Shown here: positions 53,128 through 57,999 of the stretch, piece by piece
Layout: each line of letters begins with the position of its first letter
Position numbering within the stretch: the first letter of the stretch is position 1
Program-made: the position numbers and the translations under genes
Notes under the pieces: generated by a model
Told to the model about the DNA's origin: nothing
Seen by the model: only the letters and a program-made list of their open reading frames with translations
Databases searched by the model: none
NCBI GenBank assembly: GCA_964501725.1
Contig: CAZCTO010000016.1
Span: forward strand, 1 to 57,999
Direction: 5' to 3'
Source of the DNA: CAZCTO01 sp964501725
GTDB lineage: Bacteria; Bacillota; Clostridia; Saccharofermentanales; Saccharofermentanaceae
DNA: 57,999 bases

Positions 53128-54198
53128 TTAAACTTTTTCGATCCAGCCGAGTTTATCTTCGAGGGTTCCTTTTTGGACACCTGTGATGGTATCGTAGAAC
53201 AACTGCGCAATCGGGCCGATCTTGTTATCATTGATCGTGATCACTGTATCCCCATACTTCAGTTCCCCGACGGGCGAAATAACAGCTGCGGTTCCCGATC
53301 CGAATGCCTCTGAAAGACGGGAGTTTTTCCCTGCATCAATCAGTTCATCGATTGAAATTTTGCGTTCTTCGACATCCATTCCCAACGATAGTGCAAGCTC
53401 GATACATGATCTTCTCGTGATCCCGGGCAAAATGCTTCCGTTTAAGGAGGGAGTGACAAGCTTGCCGTCGATGACAAACAAGATATTCATGGAACCCACT
53501 TCTTCAATGTATTTCTGTTCTATACCGTCAAGCCACAGCACCTGAACATATCCCTTCTTGTGGGCGATATCCTGTGCGATCAGACTTGCGGCATAGTTTC
53601 CGGCACATTTGGTAAACCCGGTTCCCCCACGAACGGCACGTACATATTGATCCTCAACATAAATCTTGACGGGACTGATGCCTTGCGGATAATAAGCACC
53701 GGAAGGAGACAGAAGAATCATGAAGCGGTAAGTTTTGGAAGGCCGAACACCCAAATACGGATCGGTCGCAATAACAAACGGACGAATGTAAAGCGATTCT
53801 CCTTCGCCGGAAGGTATCCAGTCCTGATCCAGACGAACTAATTCCTTGGTTGCGTGTACACAAAAAGCGGGATCGAGCGCAGGAATAACGAGGCGCTCAT
53901 CCGATGCATTCAGTCGCTCATAATTCAATTGCGGCCGGAATAGATTAATGCTGTTATCCGGGCAACGATATGCCTTCAAGCCTTCAAAAACAGCCTGTCC
54001 GTAGTGGAAAACCATTGCTGTCGGGTCAATGACAATCGGACCGTAAGGGACGATTCGCGCATCCTTCCAACCTTCTCCTTCCACATAGTCCATAACAAAC
54101 ATGTGGTCTGTAAAGAATTGACCAAAGGGGAGAGGCGCACCCGGTACCGGTCTGGTCCGGGGAGTCTGAGTCTTCGTAACGCTGATCTCTGGAAACAT
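53128..54198 (-). CDS. ilvE: Branched-chain amino acid aminotransferase
   Basis: PLP enzyme (fold type IV) for the last step of leucine, isoleucine and valine synthesis. The 356-residue protein is of the long type: MVFHYGQAVFEGLKAYR, FRPQLNYERLN, SLYIRPFVIAT, the lysine-containing TGFTKCAGNYAASLIAQ, WLDGIEQKYIEEVGSMNILF, and SEAFGSGTAAVISPVGEL with the cofactor phosphate-binding loop. The start at 54198 has AGGAGG eight bases upstream and removes eight unlike residues. It is separate from the leu/ilv cluster at 28527-35058, but completes the same pathway. Confidence 0.96.
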   Translation of the reverse strand: MFPEISVTKTQTPRTRPVPGAPLPFGQFFTDHMFVMDYVEGEGWKDARIVPYGPIVIDPTAMVFHYGQAVFEGLKAYRCPDNSINLFRPQLNYERLNASDERLVIPALDPAFCVHATKELVRLDQDWIPSGEGESLYIRPFVIATDPYLGVRPSKTYRFMILLSPSGAYYPQGISPVKIYVEDQYVRAVRGGTGFTKCAGNYAASLIAQDIAHKKGYVQVLWLDGIEQKYIEEVGSMNILFVIDGKLVTPSLNGSILPGITRRSCIELALSLGMDVEERKISIDELIDAGKNSRLSEAFGSGTAAVISPVGELKYGDTVITINDNKIGPIAQLFYDTITGVQKGTLEDKLGWIEKV

Positions 54199-54365
54199 GA
54201 AAAAGCCTCCTAATAATGTCATTTTCTAGTATTATAGTACGCAAACACAAAAAATGGTGCATAATTTTGGATCAAATTGATAATTCAGCAAATTTAACGA
54301 TAACCAGTCTTTGGGGGGGAGTGAAAACAATCATAAACCGATATAGTTTTCCGGACATAATCGGG

Positions 54366-54394
54366 TTGAACAATTGTTCTGTTAATGATATTCT
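54366..54394 (+). promoter_or_regulatory. uvrB promoter with LexA (SOS) box
   Basis: TTGAAC (54366-54371) and TATTCT (54389-54394) have a 17-base spacer. A perfect Gram-positive SOS box GAAC-AATT-GTTC (54368-54379) covers the -35 element, the classic arrangement for LexA (DinR) repression. Confidence 0.85.
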
Positions 54395-54414
54395 GAATTC
54401 CGGGGGATAAATTT

Positions 54415-56463
54415 ATGAGTAGTGATTTAACTGACAGTTCATTATCTGAACCGGCAATGCGTTTCCCGTTTCGACTGGCCGGCGGGATGAAACCGACCGG
54501 CGATCAACCGGCGGCAATCGATAATCTGGTTGACGGAATCAATCGCGGTCTTTCCTCTCAAACTCTTCTCGGCGTGACCGGATCCGGAAAGACTTTTACC
54601 ATGGCGAACATAATCGAACGTACGCAGCGACCGACGCTGGTCATTGCACATAATAAGACGCTGGCAGCGCAGCTTTGCGCGGAGTTCAAGTCACTTTTTC
54701 CGGAGAACGCGGTTGAGTTTTTTGTTTCATATTATGACTATTACCAACCGGAAGCTTACATTTCGGCAACGGACACCTATATTGAGAAGGACTCAGATGT
54801 TAACGAGGAGATTGACCGCATGCGACACAGCGCAACGTCATCGCTTCTGGAACGAAGAGATGTCATTGTTGTCGCGTCCGTATCATGTATATATGGTCTT
54901 GGTGATCCGCAGGATTATCGGGATATGATGGTTAGTCTGCGTCCCGGAATGAATAAATCCCGTGAGCAAGTCATTCGCGAATTGATCGGCATCCGATACG
55001 TGCGCAATGATTTTGAGGTCGTCCGCGGCTCGTTTCGCGTGCGCGGAGATACTCTTGATATTTTTCCGCCTTCATCCGAAGAATTGCTGACCCGGGTCAG
55101 CTTTTTCGGTGATGAAATCGAAAAAATCACAGAAGTTCATTACCTCACAGGGAAAGTACAATGGGCCAGAAATTACGTATCGATTTTTCCGGCGTCGCAT
55201 TATGCAACCGGCAATGAGAAAATGAAAAAAGCGCTCATCACTATTGAAGAAGAACTTGATATAAGGCTGGAAGAACTACGTGATCAAGGCAAGCAGATAG
55301 AGGCGTATCGTCTGGAGCAAAGAACCCGATATGATTTGGAAATGCTTCGCGAGACCGGTTTTTGCAAGGGTATCGAGAATTACTCGAGACACATATCTCA
55401 GCGGAAGCCGGGAACGCCTCCGTTTACACTGATGGATTTTTTCCCGAAGGATTACCTTCTGATGATTGACGAGTCGCATGTCTCCATACCTCAGATTGGC
55501 GCGATGTATAATGGAGACCGCTCCAGAAAAGAAAACCTTGTAAATTACGGATTCCGTCTGCCGTCTGCTTTTGATAATCGACCGCTTAAGTTTGATGAAT
55601 TCGAGCAACGGATGGGACAGACACTTTTTGTCTCTGCGACGCCATCGGTTTATGAAGCCCTGCACAGTCAAAATACAGCGGAGCAGATCATTCGACCGAC
55701 CGGTCTTGTGGATCCTGAAATATCGATTCGTCCCGTCGAAGGGCAGATCGAAGACATCCTTTCTGAGATAAGGATGAATGTTGAACAAGGCGAACGATGT
55801 CTTTTGCTTACGCTGACAAAGAAAATGGCCGAAGACCTTACGAATTTTCTGACCGGCGAGAAAGTCAGGGTTAAATACCTGCATTCCGATGTGGAAACGG
55901 TTGAGAGAATGAAAATTCTTAGGGAACTCAGGCAGGGGAAATTTGACGTTCTTGTCGGAATCAATCTGTTGAGAGAAGGTCTTGATCTGCCGGAGGTTTC
56001 GCTTCTGATGATCCTCGATGCGGACAAGGAAGGCTTCCTCCGATCGGCAAGATCCCTAATACAGATCATCGGAAGAGCAGCAAGAAATGTGAACGGAAGA
56101 GTTATCCTCTATGCGGACAATATTACGGACTCGATGTTTCAGGCTGTATCCGAAACTAACCGCAGACGTGACATACAAATCGCGTATAATAAAGAAAACA
56201 ACATCACTCCGGCAAGCATCGTGAAGGAAGTCCGGAATGTTCTGGACACGCTCGAATCGATCAGCGAGGAAGAGGGAATACCGACGGAAGCCCTTGAAGG
56301 CCTTCTGGATTCAAAGCGCGCCAAGGTTTCTTTGAGTGAACTCAAAAAGCTTACGGTACGGCTTGAGAAAGACATGAAGGAAGCTGCCCGAAAACTTGAC
56401 TTCGAGGAGGCAGCGAGATTAAGAGATCTGCTTGTCGTTGCAAAGGGTAAGATGAATTCATAA
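54415..56463 (+). CDS. uvrB: Excinuclease ABC subunit B
   Basis: Damage-verifying helicase-like subunit of nucleotide excision repair. The 682-residue protein has Walker A GVTGSGKT (53-60), the beta-hairpin region SYYDYYQPEAYI, the conserved DMLRETGFCKGIENYSRH-like stretch, helicase motifs in LLMIDESH and GINLLREGLDLPE, RAARNVNGRVI, and a C-terminal UVR motif (ARKLDFEEAARLRD) that contacts UvrC. Length is normal. The start has GGGGGA seven bases upstream and an SOS-boxed promoter. uvrA is not adjacent; dnaE follows after 17 bases. Confidence 0.97.
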   Translation: MSSDLTDSSLSEPAMRFPFRLAGGMKPTGDQPAAIDNLVDGINRGLSSQTLLGVTGSGKTFTMANIIERTQRPTLVIAHNKTLAAQLCAEFKSLFPENAVEFFVSYYDYYQPEAYISATDTYIEKDSDVNEEIDRMRHSATSSLLERRDVIVVASVSCIYGLGDPQDYRDMMVSLRPGMNKSREQVIRELIGIRYVRNDFEVVRGSFRVRGDTLDIFPPSSEELLTRVSFFGDEIEKITEVHYLTGKVQWARNYVSIFPASHYATGNEKMKKALITIEEELDIRLEELRDQGKQIEAYRLEQRTRYDLEMLRETGFCKGIENYSRHISQRKPGTPPFTLMDFFPKDYLLMIDESHVSIPQIGAMYNGDRSRKENLVNYGFRLPSAFDNRPLKFDEFEQRMGQTLFVSATPSVYEALHSQNTAEQIIRPTGLVDPEISIRPVEGQIEDILSEIRMNVEQGERCLLLTLTKKMAEDLTNFLTGEKVRVKYLHSDVETVERMKILRELRQGKFDVLVGINLLREGLDLPEVSLLMILDADKEGFLRSARSLIQIIGRAARNVNGRVILYADNITDSMFQAVSETNRRRDIQIAYNKENNITPASIVKEVRNVLDTLESISEEEGIPTEALEGLLDSKRAKVSLSELKKLTVRLEKDMKEAARKLDFEEAARLRDLLVVAKGKMNS

Positions 56464-56480
56464 CTGGTTAAGGAGACAAA

Positions 56481-57999
56481 ATGACGCGGGATTTATCACC
56501 GGCACAGGGTTTTACGCATTTGCACCTACATACTGAATACAGTCTTCTTGACGGTGCAATTCGTATCAAGGATCTTGCAAAGCGACTTAAAGAGCTCGGC
56601 ATGACATCCTGTGCGATTACCGATCACGGGGTGATGTACGGAACCGTTAATTTTTACAGAATCATGCAGGAGGAAGGCATTCATCCGATTATCGGATGTG
56701 AATGCTACGTTGCGCCTCGCAGTCGGTTGCTTAAAGAAGGAGTTGTAGATCGTGAGCCATACCATCTGATTCTTCTTGCAAAGGACCAAGAAGGGCTTAA
56801 GAATCTGAACAGACTGGTTTCCAGAGGTTTTACGGACGGTTTCTATTATCGTCCCCGCATCGACCTTGAATTGCTCAAGGAATTCAGCGCGGGTCTGATA
56901 GCCATGTCCGCCTGCCTTTCGGGTGAGATTTCTCAGGCGATATTACGAGAGCAATTTCAGGAAGCCAAGGAAATCGCTTTGACCTATGACGAGATTTTCG
57001 GCCGCGGAAACTTTTATCTCGAAATTCAGAGCAATCAAATCCCGGCGCAGGCAAGGGTGAACCAACACCTGATTCGCATCTCAAACGAGACCGGAATCCC
57101 GCTGGTCGCGACCAATGACTGTCACTATTTGAATAAGGAGGATGCCAAATCGCATGACATTCTTCTTTGCATGCAGACCGGAAAAAGAGTATCCGATACA
57201 GACCGGATGCGCATGCCCACGGATGATTTTTATGTCAAATCGGAAGCGGAGATGCGCGAGTATTTTCAAAGCATTCCGTCCGCAATCGAAAACACGACCA
57301 TTATTGCCAGTAAATGTCACGCCGGATATACGTTCGGACAGATTCATTTGCCTTCGTTTGAAGTGCCGGCCGACTTTGAAATAAATGATGATTTCCTGAG
57401 AGCTCTCGCCAAAAGCGGCCTTGCTCAAAGACTTTCCGTACTCGAAGATCGTTCCGCTGATGAAGAGTACCGGGAGCGTCTGGATTATGAGCTCGGTGTC
57501 ATCGGCAAGATGGGTTTCGTCGACTATTTTTTGATCGTCTGGGATTTCATCAAATATGCCAGAGATCATGAAATTATTGTCGGTCCCGGTCGTGGATCGG
57601 GCGCCGGTTCCCTGGTTGCGTATTCGCTGGGAATAACCAACATTGACCCGATTCGGTACGGTCTGATTTTCGAACGGTTTTTAAACAGTGAGCGGGTCAG
57701 TATGCCGGACTTTGACATCGACTTTTGTTACGAGCGGAGGCAGGAAGTCATTGACTATGTGACAAAAAAATACGGCGAAGACCGGGTGGCACAGGTGATT
57801 ACGTTCGGGACTCTTGCGGCAAGGGCCTGCGTTCGGGATGTCGCACGCGCGCTTGATGTTCCATATGCTCAGTCCGACCGTATGGCTAAGATGATTCCCT
57901 TTGCAATCGGGATGACCATATCGAAGGCTCTTTTGATCTCTTCAGAACTCAAGAGCGAGTACGATGAGAATCCTGTGGCAAAGCAGGTATTGGATACGG
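56481..57999 (+). CDS. dnaE: DNA polymerase III alpha subunit, 3' end beyond window
   Basis: Replicative C-family polymerase; 506 codons are present and the frame is open to the edge. Seen: the PHP domain start THLHLHTEYSLLDG (12-25), AITDHGVMYG, NDCHYL, then the palm with GPGRGSGAGSLVAYSLGIT and the catalytic aspartates D412 and D414 in PDFDIDF. The lack of an N-terminal OB or exonuclease domain makes this DnaE rather than PolC. AAGGAG precedes the ATG. It starts 17 bases after uvrB and may be partly transcribed from the SOS-controlled uvrB promoter. Confidence 0.96.
   Translation, partial: MTRDLSPAQGFTHLHLHTEYSLLDGAIRIKDLAKRLKELGMTSCAITDHGVMYGTVNFYRIMQEEGIHPIIGCECYVAPRSRLLKEGVVDREPYHLILLAKDQEGLKNLNRLVSRGFTDGFYYRPRIDLELLKEFSAGLIAMSACLSGEISQAILREQFQEAKEIALTYDEIFGRGNFYLEIQSNQIPAQARVNQHLIRISNETGIPLVATNDCHYLNKEDAKSHDILLCMQTGKRVSDTDRMRMPTDDFYVKSEAEMREYFQSIPSAIENTTIIASKCHAGYTFGQIHLPSFEVPADFEINDDFLRALAKSGLAQRLSVLEDRSADEEYRERLDYELGVIGKMGFVDYFLIVWDFIKYARDHEIIVGPGRGSGAGSLVAYSLGITNIDPIRYGLIFERFLNSERVSMPDFDIDFCYERRQEVIDYVTKKYGEDRVAQVITFGTLAARACVRDVARALDVPYAQSDRMAKMIPFAIGMTISKALLISSELKSEYDENPVAKQVLDT

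Overview
The window reads as a chromosomal segment of an anaerobic, Gram-positive-type bacterium of the Bacillota (Clostridia-like). The support is: strong AGGAGG-type ribosome binding sites on most genes, a Gram-positive LexA (SOS) box of the form GAAC-N4-GTTC before uvrB, short intergenic gaps closed by intrinsic terminators, single-subunit class I tRNA synthetases, lipoproteins with LSSC lipoboxes, and an XRE-cupin regulator paired with an acyl-CoA synthetase. The species cannot be fixed from the sequence; an order such as Saccharofermentanales would fit, but that is a guess. No phage, insertion sequence, CRISPR array or rRNA was seen.

Layout. 1-2127: the 3' part of a tRNA-Arg(ACG) with its terminator, a family 1 glycosidase and a nicotinamidase-like hydrolase. 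2216-6622: trigger factor, ClpX, a small membrane protein and a ROK glucokinase. 6656-10035 (minus): a MoxR ATPase / DUF58 / DUF4129 membrane operon. 10120-15891: XRE-cupin regulator, acyl-CoA synthetase, valyl-tRNA synthetase and a membrane protein. 15972-23565: a DUF2752 protein, class II fructose-bisphosphate aldolase, an ABC-F ATPase, a zinc-type CDF exporter, a cytochrome-b-like membrane protein with a cysteine cluster, and SerC. 23883-28188: a frameshifted zinc-ribbon membrane protein, an isoprenoid-synthase-fold protein and a MarR-SDR pair.

28527-35058 is a branched-chain amino acid block (leuC, leuD, leuB, ilvD, ilvB), complemented by ilvE at 53128-54198; leuA, ilvC and ilvN are not in the window. 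35207-39558 holds a hotdog thioesterase and an overlapping exopolyphosphatase-polyphosphate kinase pair. 39801-43088 has a lipoprotein, a GNAT enzyme, a small secreted protein and aldose 1-epimerase. 43138-46340 (minus) carries gltX and glnS side by side. 46492-50841 is the strangest part: a D,D-carboxypeptidase-like protein, a 3-dehydroquinate-synthase-like protein and an M28-peptidase-like lipoprotein, all with family catalytic residues replaced. 51080-54198 has a Gfo/Idh oxidoreductase, an RDD membrane protein, a small XRE regulator and ilvE. 54366 to the end is an SOS-boxed uvrB followed by dnaE, which runs off the window.

Most of the window is ordinary housekeeping. The accessory points worth following are the three neighbouring degenerate enzymes (46492-50387), the isoprenoid-synthase-like gene with its frameshifted zinc-ribbon neighbour (23883-26662), the MarR-regulated SDR whose catalytic tyrosine is a cysteine, and the cytochrome-b-like protein with a CX2CX3CX6C tail.
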